From: Undaria pinnatifida
Lineage: Eukaryota > Sar > Phaeophyceae > Laminariales > Alariaceae
Length of the DNA stretch: 64,000 bases
Direction: 5' to 3'
Assembly (NCBI GenBank): GCA_012845835.1
Contig: JABAKD010000009.1
Span: forward strand, 10,414,785-10,478,784
Shown: positions 1-24,656 of the stretch, in pieces
Layout of the letters: each line of letters starts with the position of its first letter
How positions within the stretch are numbered: position 1 is the stretch's first letter
Notes under the pieces: generated by a model
What the model was told of the DNA's origin: nothing
The model's input: only the letters and a program-made list of their open reading frames with translations
Databases searched by the model: none
Made by a program: the position numbers and the translations under genes

Positions 1-731
1 TGTGCCTTCGCCGAATTGTCCACCACCCACGTCCGCTGAACATCCGCTGAGCAGGGGAGGGCGGAGGGTGGCGGTGCCTTACACTCGAAGAACTCGTCCT
101 CAGCATCGGGATCCAAACACTCGTCGAACCTGCTAGTTAAACAGGCGCTACCGCTACAGCTGCATGGACAGCAATCGCCCCCGTCGTATCCGCACGAAGG
201 ATTGTTATTGTCCGCCTGGCATTTTCCGTCACCGACCATCAGCCAATCCCCGGTGCATTCGGGGAACTCGGCAACAACAGCGGGGTCAAAGCAGGCTGGG
301 TCGCGACAGTCGAAGCCTAAGGAGCCGCAAACAGCGCTGGGGCCGTCGTAAGCGCAGGTGCACATACAGCAGTCACCCCCGTCGTACTGGCAGGAAGGCG
401 TGTTGTTTTCGGGGTTGCAAAGCCCGTCATTCAGCAAACCCTCGATGCAGGTCGATCCCTCGGAGGTGGCTACCATCTCGTCACACTCGGGGAAAATGCA
501 ATTGAACTCGTTGTCCGCGCAGGAGTGAACAGAGCTGTCACCGCAGGTGCACGGGCAGCAATCACCCCCGTCGTATCCGCAGGAGGGGTTGTTGTTGGCC
601 GCATCACACTGCCCGTTTCCTATGTCGGCGACCGCGCCGTTGGTGCAGGCGTCGTACTGAGCAGCACCGCCACGGAGGCAGCACAACAATACGGCGACGG
701 CAGCAACACCGGCGATGCTGCGTCGAGCCAT
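1..731 (-). CDS. Secreted LNR (Notch-type) repeat protein, 5' part only
   Basis: The minus strand is open without a stop from an ATG at 731 to the left edge (243 residues seen), so the gene continues outside the window. The N-terminus looks like a signal peptide: MARR, then a hydrophobic Ala/Val/Leu stretch ending near residue 25. Three Lin-12/Notch repeats follow, at about residues 29-61, 95-126 and 159-190. Each carries the calcium-binding core C-x-Y-D-G-G-D-C-C preceded by an Asn-rich N-N-[NT]-P-S-C segment. Cys spacing is regular, which implies disulphides and an extracellular or wall location. LNR proteins are abundant in brown algae, often ahead of a beta-helix ectodomain; the last residues seen (a W-V-V-D stretch) would fit the start of such a domain, but that is inference. 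The gene is transcribed divergently from the CPSF30-like gene at 5,468. No intron is needed in the visible part. Confidence 0.85.
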   Translation of the reverse strand, partial: MARRSIAGVAAVAVLLCCLRGGAAQYDACTNGAVADIGNGQCDAANNNPSCGYDGGDCCPCTCGDSSVHSCADNEFNCIFPECDEMVATSEGSTCIEGLLNDGLCNPENNTPSCQYDGGDCCMCTCAYDGPSAVCGSLGFDCRDPACFDPAVVAEFPECTGDWLMVGDGKCQADNNNPSCGYDGGDCCPCSCSGSACLTSRFDECLDPDAEDEFFECKAPPPSALPCSADVQRTWVVDNSAKA

Positions 732-1794
732 GCCTCTTCGTTCCTATTCGGTCACCGCAGTCGCTCTCTCGCCCACGGTCTCTGCAGCGGGCGATGCATC
801 GGAAGGTGTATTGAGGAGAAGGTACAGAGTATGACAAACTCCCCTCCTGTAAGTGGGTGTAACACGAGAAGGCTGTTGCGTCTATACGGTAAAAAGATTG
901 CGTAAAGCTGTTTGTACCGCAGTCTACCAAGAAGTACAGAGATACCGGAAACGGCTCTGACAACACACTGGCGCTACTGCTATAGCCTATACGGTGCCTC
1001 ATGTGCCGCATGACATGTGGTGTGTGGACGTGGTCTCGAGAGGAAAAACACCTAAAAGACAAATCGCAGGTTGCAGCACTAAGTGTACTTGTCAGGCCAG
1101 AAAAAGTTACCCACACATGGAGAGAAGAGAGCGCGCAGGATACAGAGATGTTCGCGGAGCACGTGAAAAACACGAAATGCGCGAGGAGGGAGGAAGTTAA
1201 GGAGGAGGCCACCGATTCACCTGAGAAGTCAGAGGTGTTCAAGACGACTGGAGATGATTACGGCAAACTCTTGGTGAAACTGTGTGGTGGGGGGCTGTTG
1301 CTTATACGGCGTACAACAACGAAGATGGAAAAGTACCAAGCACCGTGCCGGTGCGACACGCTTCTGGTTGTGGCACATCCCAAGGTAGCAAGCACAGCAG
1401 GCAACCCAGCGCCATTTGACGGCCCTTATACCACCAAGTTTAAAAAGAATACGAGGTCCGTAGACAACTGTAGTGCAGCGCAAACGAGTGGCGCTGTGTA
1501 GCTTATCTGCTGTTCTATTTTCAGGTCGAACAGGAAGTCCCTGTCGTCCCGAAAATGCATATTTTTCATGTGCGATGTGGGGAAAGGAGAGCAGTGCCAT
1601 TTTTTATCGGAAGTACCATGAAAGGCCATGAAAGCGTTGGAGAAGAAGGGAAACAAAAGTACGTTCGGCAAACAAACCGGCTTGTCAGACGCACGCTCGG
1701 CATTTCGCGGGGGTTGCAACGTTGCAACAAACCCTACGTACGATTACATGTTATCTGTTGTTGCCTTCACGGTAAACCGTTCTTTCGACATACC

Positions 1795-2120
1795 CAACGA
1801 CATCAGCACACCCAGAATCCGTGCTGATTCATCCTAAAGATATACAAATTATGTTGTCACAGACGACTGTGAAACAGAGTTAAACCAAACAGTCAAAATT
1901 CATCAAGGTAGAGCAAGTGAAGTGCTACACGAAGCGTACCGGGTATGAGAACACAACAAAACAAGCCAGACCATGAAAAAAAGAGAGAAAAAAAGAAAAA
2001 AAGAAAAGTGAGGTCGTCTTCTATCAATAATAATAGCAAATTTTCTGAATCTCTCCTCATGCCTGCGACCACGCACCGCATGCCGAATGGCATTAGCGGC
2101 ACGTCGTGCGAGACTCCGTA
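1795..2120. repeat. Dispersed repeat D1, left copy
   Basis: This stretch is clearly related, in the same orientation, to 62,215-62,460. Shared blocks include the run from 'gtgctgattcatcct' through 'gatatacaa', the 'gtgaaatgct' block, 'gcgtaccgggta' and 'aaaacaagccagaccat'. No coding potential was recognised. It is an old dispersed repeat of unknown class. Confidence 0.6.
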
Positions 2121-2991
2121 CCGGTACGGAAGGGTGGTTGTTAGTGCGTGGGAAACGCGCATAAATCGGTCAGTTTTCTGAACGACCGTAGATTAAAACT
2201 TATAACCGATTTGTTTATTGCAAAGGTAAGCTGCACAAACAAATTTCAGGGGTACGCTCAAACTGCTGCCAGAGAGTCTCCCCGCACTCTCTCACCTGAT
2301 TGCCGAACTCGATTTGTAGGCACAGTGAAAGGTCGGTGGAAGCGCCGTCCGCTGGGCCCTGCCACTCATATAGGGTAACGCCACCGCTCGGTGCAGTTTG
2401 CGCGTTGCCGCGCTTCTTGCTTGTCTGTGTTTGCAGATGGATAACGAAACGGAAATATACTCAATCAATCGACTCTCTATTATTTCCTCGTTATTGCTTG
2501 CGTCGAGGTACTGTATATTTATAGATTACGCGGGCGCGATCGGTGGGTACAATCTTCTTCAGCTACAGTATGTAGTTGATTATTGTCATCGTCGGCAGCT
2601 ATGGTTTACTTTGTTCATAATAATAGACGAGGACTTCAATGTTGATGTTTCGCTGTCTGCTGTGCAGTACAAGTATGGATAGCAAAGGAAGCAGAGTAGA
2701 TGTACGGAACAAACCGAAACGCGCATACACTCGCTCCAGGGGGACGGACGAGCACGGCGAGCACGCCGACCGACAATCTAGCGTCCGGCAGCACGAAAAC
2801 TGCTCAAGACCAGCAGGCGGTCACGACAGTAATCCGGCCCCGAAAGGCCGTCCCCGTGAGATCATTGCGCCTCCCACATGGAAGAAGTGGTGGCGCGTCT
2901 CACGTTGACGCTCCAGGGGTAAAATTCAAACTTGAAATAAAATAGACCGAAAACGCCCCCTCCGGCTTCATTCTTGAGGCTATCTATGATG

Positions 2992-3186
2992 TAATGGAGT
3001 GCCCTCCGTAGAAGGGTAGTTTATAGATTCGACGTGAAACCATGTCATGGTTGAGATGAAACCACGTGACATTAGATGTCACATTCACGTCAAGGCCATC
3101 ATAGATGGGCGATAATGTAGGTGGCGATGATGGGACAAGCAGGACGCCCCGCATCTCGCTACCTTGCACTACCTACTCTACCCTGC
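2992..3186 (-). repeat. MITE-like dispersed repeat, inverted copy of 58,243-58,446
   Basis: About 195 bp is the reverse complement of 58,243-58,446 with scattered substitutions. It includes the blocks 'gagtgccctccgtagaa', 'gattcgacgtgaaacc' and 'agcaggacgcccc'. One edge carries a repeated 'agggta' motif. The two copies 55 kb apart in opposite orientation point to a non-autonomous dispersed element. No transposase is encoded. Confidence 0.6.
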
Positions 3187-3339
3187 CACTACAATGATGC
3201 CCCTTTTTTTGTGTTATCGCTATATAGTACGTACGACGTACATGACATGAGACTACACATACATGTAGAAAATGCCCCCGAAGAACAATGACAGACAGAC
3301 GTCTAGACTCGACTGTGTTGTGGCTCGCCTGCTGATTGC

Positions 3340-4086
3340 TCACCGGGTATCGGTGCCACTTCTGCTGCGCTGCCGTACTAGCCGTGTGCTGTGCTTTGCG
3401 TGTTGGTATCCTGTTGACTTGTTGCGGTTGGTTGCTGTGCTGTTCTTTGGGTTGTGGGTGCATGATCGCTACTCTTCGCCCTTTTTTTCTTCCCGGTTTC
3501 GCAGGTTTTTTGTGCGATCTACGAGTTGAGCCGAGAGGAGATTGTGAGCAGCTGCGGCAGGTTTTTATTTTGTTATTGGCCAGTGCGATCAGCGTCCTGT
3601 GATGCAAGTCTAGTCTATAGTCTAGTCTACAAGTATATCGTACCTAGGTCCTGGTATACAGCCGGGTATCGGTGCCACTTCTGCTGCGCTGCCGTGCTAG
3701 CCGTGTTGCTGTGCTTTGCGTGTTGCTGTGCTTTGCGTGTTGGTATGTATCCTGTTGACTTGTTTTTTTGATTGCTGTGCTGTTTTTTGGGTTGTGGGTG
3801 TATGATCGCTACCCTTCTTCGCCCGTTTTTTCTTCCCACGCTTTCGCAGGTTTTGTGCGATCTACGAGTTGAGCCGAGAGGAGATTCTAAGACCTACTAT
3901 TATGGCGAATATTTTCATCGATTATTTCTCTCTTTAACCGGGATCTCCGACGACAAAAATAAAAACCTTCCACTATGGGACCAGAAATCATCGTTAAGCA
4001 GCTATCATTATAAATAGCTGCGACGGCAGGTTTTTATTTTATTATTTTTGACCAGTTAGTGCGATCAGCGTCCTGTGGTGCAAGTG
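3340..4086. repeat. Imperfect tandem duplication of ~270 bp
   Basis: The unit at about 3,340-3,610 (from 'gggtatcggtgccacttctg' to 'cagcgtcctgtgatgcaag') recurs at about 3,664-3,895 and continues at 4,018-4,086. The second copy is split by about 120 bp of unrelated sequence. The second copy also carries a small internal duplication of 'gttgctgtgctttgcgt'. No protein is supported in either unit. Confidence 0.75.
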
Positions 4087-4202
4087 TGTACACACCTGGA
4101 CCAGGTGGTATACAATTAAATCGTCGCTTTCACTCTCTTCTAGCTCAACTCGTAGGAAAGAGATTTTACCCTCCTCAACCTTCTCGATACAAGCCGTGGC
4201 CA

Positions 4203-4274
4203 CACAGGTAGTAGTAGTGATAGTAGTAGTAGTAGTAGTAGTAGTAGCAGCAGTAGTAGTAGTAGTAGTAGTAG

Positions 4275-4318
<44 letters not shown>

Positions 4319-4350
4319 GTAGTAGTAGTGGTAGTAGTAGTAGTAGTAGG
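4203..4350. repeat. AGT/ACT trinucleotide tract that reverses polarity twice
   Basis: A (TAG)n tract switches abruptly to its complement (TAC)n near 4,275 and back to (TAG)n near 4,317. The two switches create near-perfect palindromes that could fold into long hairpins. The Val-, Leu- and Thr/Ser-run open frames across it are artefacts of the repeat. Confidence 0.9.
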
Positions 4351-4679
4351 TGTCTTCCCCTTTTCCCCCCAGTACTTTATTTTAGAGCGCATAGATAGGG
4401 TTCAGCATACTATATATTCCCATTGTGGAAAGCGCGAGAGCGTGAGTTAGCAACCCTCGATGGAAAATCGGCGAGCAGTGGGATTGCTGAACCCTTTGTA
4501 TGCGCGATAAAAATGGAAGGCAAGAACCGGGGGGGGGAAAAGGGACGACACCTAAGGTCCTGTGACCACGACTTGTCCAGAAGAAGCTGGAAAAAAGAAG
4601 AGCGTGGAAAAAAAAACCAAAAAAAATCCCACTTTTCAGCTTTTTTTTACGCCGCACATATCGTATGCCTACCTGGTCC

Positions 4680-4960
4680 GTGCATACTGCTGCTGCAGCT
4701 GCTGCTGCTGCAGCAATGCTGCTGCTGCTGATCAGATGATGCTGATGCTGCTGATTCACTGCTGTTTCATCGTGCCTCTCCTCCCGAAAACACCACCACC
4801 AGCAGCAGCAACCAACACTAGTACGACTACTACTGCTGCTGCACGCACGGGGATAGCAAGTAGGTATATTTTTACCCACACAGCAGCAGCAGCAACAGTA
4901 ACAACACGAGCAAGCCTCAAACACGGTTGAGAGGAGGAGCGGAAGCCGATCGATGATGTT
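4680..4960. repeat. CTG/CAG- and CAA-rich low-complexity DNA
   Basis: Interrupted CTG runs (4,684-4,735) and CAG/CAA runs (4,798-4,905) occur in a non-coding position upstream of the CPSF30-like gene. Similar runs recur in its first intron. Confidence 0.7.
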
Positions 4961-5467
4961 GTTATTATTATTGCAGAGGGGAGTCCGCCTGGCGGCAGTC
5001 AAAATCGATAATCGGTACCTGGTACAGAGTAGTAGTAGAGTGCCATCATCTGATGGTACTTACTATAAGTATCACATACATCACACACATCACATGCGGA
5101 ACGTACACCGCACACGAATCACATACATACGAGTGGGGCCTCCCAACGTATCCTGTGCCTCTGGCAGTGTCCTACAACGACACGACAACGATAACAACGA
5201 CGTTTACTACGTCGACTAAACTTTTTTTTTTGCATTTTTTGTAACTGCCGTTTTAAGGTTTGTTCCAGAACCTTGAAACCTCCAGGGTGGCGTTTTGGTT
5301 CTACCTGCGGGAGTTTGTAAAGACCCGACGCCGCGCTGAGTCTAGAACCAGCTAGCTGCACAAGCACCCAACAAGCAAGTACACCACAGCAGCTGGAGGC
5401 AGAGCAATAGCACACCTCGGATTTGCACCCACCCGCAGCTCGCAAGCTTTGCGTGGGTGTGCTCGAG

Positions 5468-18508
<13,041 letters not shown>

Positions 18509-20650
18509 AAATTTGTTCTTGTTCGTGCGATTGTGCAGAGAAATATAGTATCGCTAAAAACGTCGATCAATCGGAAAACGTCAGGTTCCAAATTGTTTTC
18601 CCTGCGGTGCTTTTGGCGCAGCTAGAATGTATTCCGCCGCAGCTCGGAAAAGCTTGTGATTCGAACTAAAATTGAAACGGTTTCCTTGGGCCTGGGATTT
18701 TTTTGTTCAGCTTGTTGGTCGATGTTTAGTTTCGTGATAGGTTTTTGATGGCGTGTTTTGTTTTTCGGACGGACGGACGGACAGGGGGGGGGGGGAGAGG
18801 GGGGTGCTGCGGAGACGGACTTCTTTGTTGAGGATTGAGGTTGTTCTAGTGTTGGAAATTTATTTTATCGGGTGCTGTGGTGACGCTGCGCACGGCGGAA
18901 GCAGAGGAATTGGGGCAGTGGCTTCGTTTTTTTAGCTACGCGTTTAATTGTCGAGCTTTTTAGCAGTGTTGTTGTAGCCTTCATGTGCTGCCCAGTGGTT
19001 GCGTTTAGAGTTCTGGCCTGGCTCCGATAGTTTCCTGAAAACAAAACGACGTGCTAATTTTGACGATCACGTGTGTGACTCTATTGACCGAAAACAATGT
19101 GGAGGTTGACGCAGGCCGTCATTGGCCGTGCATTCTGCTTACTTTGTTTTCAAGTCCCACGTATAGAAGACATATAGGAGTGCATGGTTTTTACGAAAAT
19201 GTCAAGGCTTCGTTCTTGTTATGGTGCGTAGCGGTTGTACCGCTACACCTGCTGAATTCTCACCAGACCAATTTTGGTACCGGGCCAAGAATTGAAGTGA
19301 AGTACTGATCGATTACCCTGGTACTGGGATTAGATCGAGTTTGTCGTGTGTACCAGGTATACCGTTCGCTAGTTTCCAAATTTCGGTCATTCTGATGTCC
19401 AATATGTGTTGCCACGGTACACGATGCTTCTGTAGCACCAGGAAACCACGTTGTCTCGCGGTACCCTTTGCTGGTATGTAACGGGTAGCCTACAACCACG
19501 GTTATTGGTTTTTAACGTCTGACGCCTGGAGTTTTAGGAGTTTCCCCCCCTTGAAGGGGGGGGGGGGGGGGGGGGGGAGGTGCTCCCGTGGACAACCAGA
19601 CCTGTTTTTTGTTTTGCAGATCTTGGGCTAGGTAGAGGCGGCGATGTGGAACCGACACTACATGCAAAACAATAATATTGAAACCATCGACCATTTACTT
19701 GGGGAAAGTAGTGACCTCCCATCCCAATTTCCTGCGTCGCCTTTTTGGCCGTGTCGCGAAAGGACGAGCGTTCACTGCACTTTTTCGGTATGGTACAGAC
19801 AGTGTACGTTCGCTCTCGTCTTTCTCTTGTCCGGAGATGGTGGAGGAAGATGGATGTTGAGGATATCCGACGCGCAACGCGCAGACTTCAGTATTCTTTT
19901 TACATTGGGCCCTCCCTCCAACCATATCTCGCGCGAACGCGCGCGCCCTCGAACGCCGCTTCGTCGATAAATATCACCACCAGCTTAAACGAGACACACA
20001 CGTGCTCGTAACGTTTTTTTCTGACGTGCCTCAAATTGAGGTGCTCTATACCCCGACTAAGCTCGATGTAAAAGAAACGATGACAGTGCAACAAACGCGT
20101 TGGATCGTCCCGTCGCCCACATATCGTTACAAAACCCAAATGGGACTTCGGCGTGGTCCCTTGGCTGAGGAGCCCCGTCCGTCGGATTTTTTGGCCCAAA
20201 CATGCTACCCTTTTGTCGCAGCGTGCGCGTCACGATCTTGAGCGCCGAGAGCCCCCTGCTGAGCGCAATGGTGGCAACATGAATCGTGCGCTTCGAACAT
20301 CGCTTGCCAGGCGCTCCTCCTGATGCGTTTTCCTGCCCTACGGCTGCCAATAGCAATCAATGTGCTATCCTATAGACGAGGCTCACGACCAGCTTGAGGT
20401 AGAGATGCTGGGCGAGAGCCTCCTGCTGCCTGGTTCGGCGGCAAACGATGAGGTGTCTGACCAAGGCTACGTAGGTGGGGTCCCTTTCGGGACTTCTTGT
20501 GTAGTGGCTCGGGGTGCCTCGCGCGAGCGACGACCCTCCTTTCCTTTTGTGCGGTCTGCAGCTGCGGTGACGTTTCATTTTTTTTTCGCGATATCAATCC
20601 GCGACACGGATCGGCAAGCTACGCTGCGCCAAGAAAACATCGCCTTGTAA
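18509..20650. other. No supported gene; 3' flank and unassigned open frames
   Basis: The 3' flank of the CPSF30-like gene shows nothing I can name up to 19,500. A C7/G24 tract with hairpin potential lies at 19,543-19,577. Between 19,630 and 20,640 there are overlapping open frames with ordinary composition but no recognisable motif. They lie next to gypsy remnants and may be decayed retroelement DNA. Confidence 0.5.
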
Positions 20651-20651
20651 G

Positions 20652-21070
20652 AGTCATCCCACTGTAGTACGTAAGGGTTGCGTTTTTTTAGCCGAAAAAA
20701 GATATACCCTATCTGTCCGATTGAGCTCCTCAACTGAGGAACTATCGGTTAGTTATTGATCAAGTAATCGGAGTCCTCCCACGGTAGTAGGGGTTACATT
20801 TGTTTTTAGCCAAAAAAAGGTATACCCTCTGTCCGATTGAGCTCCTCATCTGAGGAACTACTGGTTAGTCGTTAGTCGAGTACTTTCACGCGAGTTTATA
20901 TTTGTTCAGGACTAAGGCATGTCATAGGAGCTTGGTCGGGTTGTGCAAACGAATGTGCCTTCGAGGTCCCATTATTTTGGGCGATGGGGTGAGATATTGA
21001 GCTAGCTCCTCATGTTGAGAGAGCTAAAAAAATTCTCAGAATCTGCGGCACCCCTATACCGTGGGATGGG
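20652..21070 (+). mobile_element. MITE family M, left copy, with internal tandem duplication
   Basis: It begins AGTCATCCCACTGTAG and ends near TACCGTGGGATG, the same terminal motif inverted. Its interior matches the reverse complement of the 268-bp copy at 24,024-24,291, including 'ggtcgggttg', 'tgagatatt' and 'ctcctcatgtt' blocks. The first ~115 bp (20,651-20,770) is duplicated in tandem at 20,771-20,882. No protein is encoded. Confidence 0.65.
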
Positions 21071-21136
21071 CCCTTTAAGGCTTTTTGTCAGCGAAAACCC
21101 GTTCGTGAAAATGGGAGGCATCCCCCCTATCGTGGC

Positions 21137-21210
21137 CTTGGTCGTCTACAGTAGCCACATCAGTAGCCACATCAGTAGCCACATCAGTAGCCACATCAGT
21201 AGCCACGCTC
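21137..21210. repeat. 12-bp minisatellite
   Basis: About five copies of 'agtagccacatc' lie in tandem. There is no spacer diversity, so it is not a CRISPR array. Confidence 0.9.
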
Positions 21211-22149
21211 TCCTCTCGATCAGTTCTCCTGCCCTAGTTCAGCTACTACCGCTCCTGGCTCCTTGGTATGTTATAATATTGCCCTGCAGAACCAGCAAAA
21301 CCCTTGGAATTTGATACGGGAACGGGTTGCGCATTATCACCTGGCAGCCTTGTTCGATAGGAATACGGGGGGTTCAGGGCGACTTTCGTCCGAGCCTTTT
21401 TGATCAGGCTCCATCCGCGACCTGAAATGCACAGTAAATTTGTTGGTCTACGACCTATATCTTTACGAAATCTACAAAAAAGAGTCACAGCGAGGACCTG
21501 CTCGAAACGCAAACAAACCTGGCAGGGGATACGCTGTGCCCTCACAGCAATCATCTCACAAATGGCGTCGACGGCAGGAAAAATAACTCGGATTTTGCCG
21601 TCGAACCCCTTGCGTCGGTATGCGGGCTCCACGCTTGCTACAATAGCGCAGTGGGCTTCGCTCCGTCCGACGAGCCATCTATGTTGGTTCGTGGTCAAGA
21701 TGGTCCGCAGAAACGACTCGCTCACCGGTCAACCTCTCGTGTCGAGTTGCTGCCCCAGCTAGAGGCCTATTCTCAGTTGACGAAGACTTCGCAGCCGTTG
21801 GGCAGCAAGTTCTTCCCATTGTTAGGTATGCCGACCTTGAGCCCGGCAACCTCCTCAACGTCACCCACGCTTCGCCTATGCGCGTTCCGTCGCACAACCT
21901 GCAGCACGACAGGTGCACCAACGGCCCTTCTTCCGCCCCACCCACCGTACGCCAGACCTCGGGGCTTTGTAGGACTAGCTCATCGCAACTGCGTCAGCCA
22001 CGGCTTTGTCGTCGCCTTTCTTGATCGAACGGTCCGGTCTTGAACCACGCGCTTAATTGTTACGCGCCTGGGCCCTCTCACCTTCGTATCTGTGGGTAAT
22101 TGCGTCTGACTTACATGGCCCGCGTCGTTCTCCCTGGCCGTCAAACAGT

Positions 22150-22620
22150 TGGGCGATGTTCTCTGCCAAATTCCTGGCGTGTGCTCCGAACTCAAGACTG
22201 GTTTTGGTTCCTAATCTTTTTTCCTTTTGAGATTTCGATTACGGAAGGCAGCGCGCCCGTCACCTCCCCGTTCCACCACATCAATATCATTTTGGTCAAG
22301 CATGCGAACGCCACCCTGAACCAGTACCTTGCGGTGGGCCTGATCCAGCACTCGATTTCGTCGTATTTGAGCCCGCACGTGGTCATCCCTAAACAATCCT
22401 GGTGGCGCTTGGATCGCCGTGAATTACAAGAACCTCAACCAAATCGTCAGCCTCAGTCAACTTTGTACTCTCGGCGTGGACCAGATCCTTCCTTCCTTGG
22501 GCAAGGACGTCTTTTTTCCATGTTTGTTGGCTCGAGCATCTCACCGCATTCGACCTCATACTCAGGTACCGCAAGGGCAGCATTTACGATAGCGCTGATC
22601 TTCTGTCCCGGCTGACACGG
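22150..22620 (+). pseudogene. Ty3/gypsy reverse transcriptase / RNase H remnant
   Basis: Pieces in two frames resemble a gypsy RT N-terminal region: a Y-L-A-V-G-L-I-Q-H-S segment, S-P-H-V-V-I-P-K, then a shift to W-I-A-V-N-Y-K-N-L-N and L-G-V-D-Q-I-L-P-S-L-G-K. The sequence then jumps directly to F-D-L-I-L-R-Y-R-K-G-S and S-A-D-L-L-S-R-L, which normally ends the RNase H region. The YxDD core is deleted. This is a decayed, internally deleted copy. Confidence 0.7.
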
Positions 22621-23791
22621 TCCGCCACAAGCATGACTGCGGCGACTCTAATCGAGCCACCTTCTTAATAGACGATGGCGGTATCTACCTCACCCAGACC
22701 TGAGAGCTTCGCGCGATTTTTCACCGGATCCCCGTGTCGGCACGGGTGGGCTGGTGCCCCGCCCCACTAGTGCTGTGGGATACCTTTCGTCTCTTCTAAT
22801 TTCTCTTTTTTGGGGTCCACGGGCCACGCAGGAGAGCTGACGACCTCTCTGCTAATTTGGGGGCGTGCGCCGCTTGTTTTTTTTTTTGCCTCCATCACTG
22901 CGCCGGCCACGGGGACTGTGCCAGTCACTGACGCTGCCTTAATTCCGTTCATTACAGTATCTTCCCCAGGCAGCACGGGCTCCGCACAAGCCCCCGCTGC
23001 CGCGAAAAATGACGTTTAGCACGCCCCTTTCCCAACAAGAACTATCCATGGAGCTGACTGCGTCGCGATCGCTGATCCGGCCGCGTCCGCCCTTTCGCCG
23101 CTTGGCATTCCCGTTGCACCCGACTGCATTTACGCTGCCGTCTGCAGACCTCATGTCCACTTGGACGCGCCGTCGAACAACCGCGGCAACAATCTGTACC
23201 ACCTGCAGTCGAATAGGGTTTCGGGCCCAACGGGGCCCCTCATCCACCCGTGCGGCGGGTCAACATATCGCCACAGGACCCACAGCCGCAACTACCTCCG
23301 GCCGTCGATACAACCCCTGCTTCTGCCCCGTCGTCTGTCCCGACGGTACCTATTCCGTCAGGCCGCGACCGCGTCGAGTCCACGGAAAACCCTGTTGCAA
23401 CACGTCCGCCTCCGCGTGGCACCCTCTCCACCGCAACGCCAGACCTCGATGCTCTTGGCGCTGCTGCTGAGTTTCAGTTTGGAGAGTCCGCTGTGTGTTA
23501 TTTGCTTGACGATTGGGATTGTGAGCAACATGCTGAGCCCATGTGCCAAGCCACCATGCGACACATCATTCTTGGCCGGCCGCTGGCCCTGCCCACCGTT
23601 TTATTATTCGTGTTTAACGTCACACTGGCGCCGCTCCTTCTCGATTTTTTCAGGAGTTTGCTGGTCAAAGCTACTTCCACGCCGCCAAACAACCGCAGCG
23701 ACATCCTCGTCCGTAAACCGAATCCGCCACACCCCCTCTGGCTCGCAGCAACCGGCGGGACACGTGGCATGTGTGTTGAACGACGAGTCTG

Positions 23792-24656
23792 TGTTACAGC
23801 GGTGTGAGACCCCGACCCCTGTTCCCGAGACTGGCCCATCTCTTGCTGTCTCGTGTTCGTTTCGGCATGTTTTCCAGAAAGCCAGATGGCCACGGATCTA
23901 CAATAATACTCAGGACGTCTAAACAGGGAACACGGTTGATTACCAAGGCACCATAAGCGCGTTGCACGCGATACCTACGCATGGCGGATAGGCACATGAC
24001 AGTGGACCGGCGGTTTGGACAGGAGTCATCTCACGCTAGGGGTGAAGCAGATTCTAAGAAATTTCTGAGCTCCTAACATGAGGAGGAGGTGAATATCTCA
24101 CCCGAAACATGACTTCGAAGGCGTTCTTTCGTTCGCGCAACCCGATCAACATTTCTATGCGCTAATCCGCTAGTCCTAACACAGATAGTTATCGTGAAAC
24201 TATCATTCTAACCGATAGGTCCACGCTTGAGGAGCCCACCCGGTCAGAAACGTTTAGACCAACAACTGCAACCTCTACCGTGGGATGACTCACAGGTGAA
24301 CGTGTGGTTTAACGGAGCTTTGATCTTGTGGACTGGTTGAATAAACACCGGGCTTGCGTAGTTCCCTGTGACTGGTTTTCTACCCACAACGATTGGGGTT
24401 CCCTCGCCGGGGGTGAACGTACTCCCTAGTAAATATTGTTACCGAAGGAGATTATCATATATTACCCCCTGCCCATACAGGTTGACTCTCGGCGTGTCAC
24501 TGGTCTGAACAACTGTCACACGCCGTATTTGCTTCCATGCGATGCCCCATTGCAACACCCCACCGTCCTGGCGCATACAATTCGTCGGTACTTAGTGGGC
24601 ATCTTGGTCTAGGTAACCGGTCCTCCATCCGTCACGATCGCCCTGGCGCTGTAACA
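23792..24656 (-). repeat. 3' LTR of the 23.8-28.5 kb element (contains a MITE)
   Basis: It aligns with 28,074-28,545 through shared blocks such as 'ccagatggccacggatct' and 'gactggttttctac', and is interrupted by a 268-bp MITE. The terminal inverted motif is TGTTACAGCG/CGCTGTAACA. Confidence 0.65.
24024..24291. mobile_element. 268-bp MITE with 5-bp target duplication
   Basis: Inverted ends AGTCATCTCACG and CGTGGGATGACT are flanked on both sides by ACAGG (24,019-24,023 and 24,292-24,296). The paralogous LTR at about 28,290 lacks the insertion and reads straight through 'gacaggtg', so it serves as an empty site. The element has no coding capacity. Confidence 0.75.

Larger units (their letters stand above)
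732..5467. other. Divergent intergenic region with repeats
   Basis: This 4.7-kb interval separates the two divergent genes and must hold both promoters. I see no supported gene here; the open frames lack motifs and run through low-complexity DNA. It contains a dispersed repeat (1,795-2,120), a MITE-like repeat (2,992-3,186), a tandem duplication (3,340-4,086), an AGT/ACT palindrome (4,203-4,350) and CTG/CAG-rich DNA (4,680-4,960). I could not identify a TATA box or initiator with confidence. Confidence 0.6.

Noticed and set aside
164..1242. Plus and minus open frames overlapping the LNR gene
   Set aside because: They are shadow frames; the LNR frame has a signal peptide and regular Cys motifs, the others do not.
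4042..4450. Val-, Leu-, Ser- and Thr-run proteins on both strands
   Set aside because: They are translations of the AGT/ACT repeat.
21137..21210. Regularly spaced short repeats suggesting a CRISPR array
   Set aside because: The repeat is a 12-bp tandem unit with no unique spacers, in a eukaryotic context.
20652..24291. A 3.6-kb foldback transposon bounded by the inverted MITE M copies
   Set aside because: The right copy has its own terminal repeats and target duplication and sits inside an LTR, so the two are independent MITE insertions.
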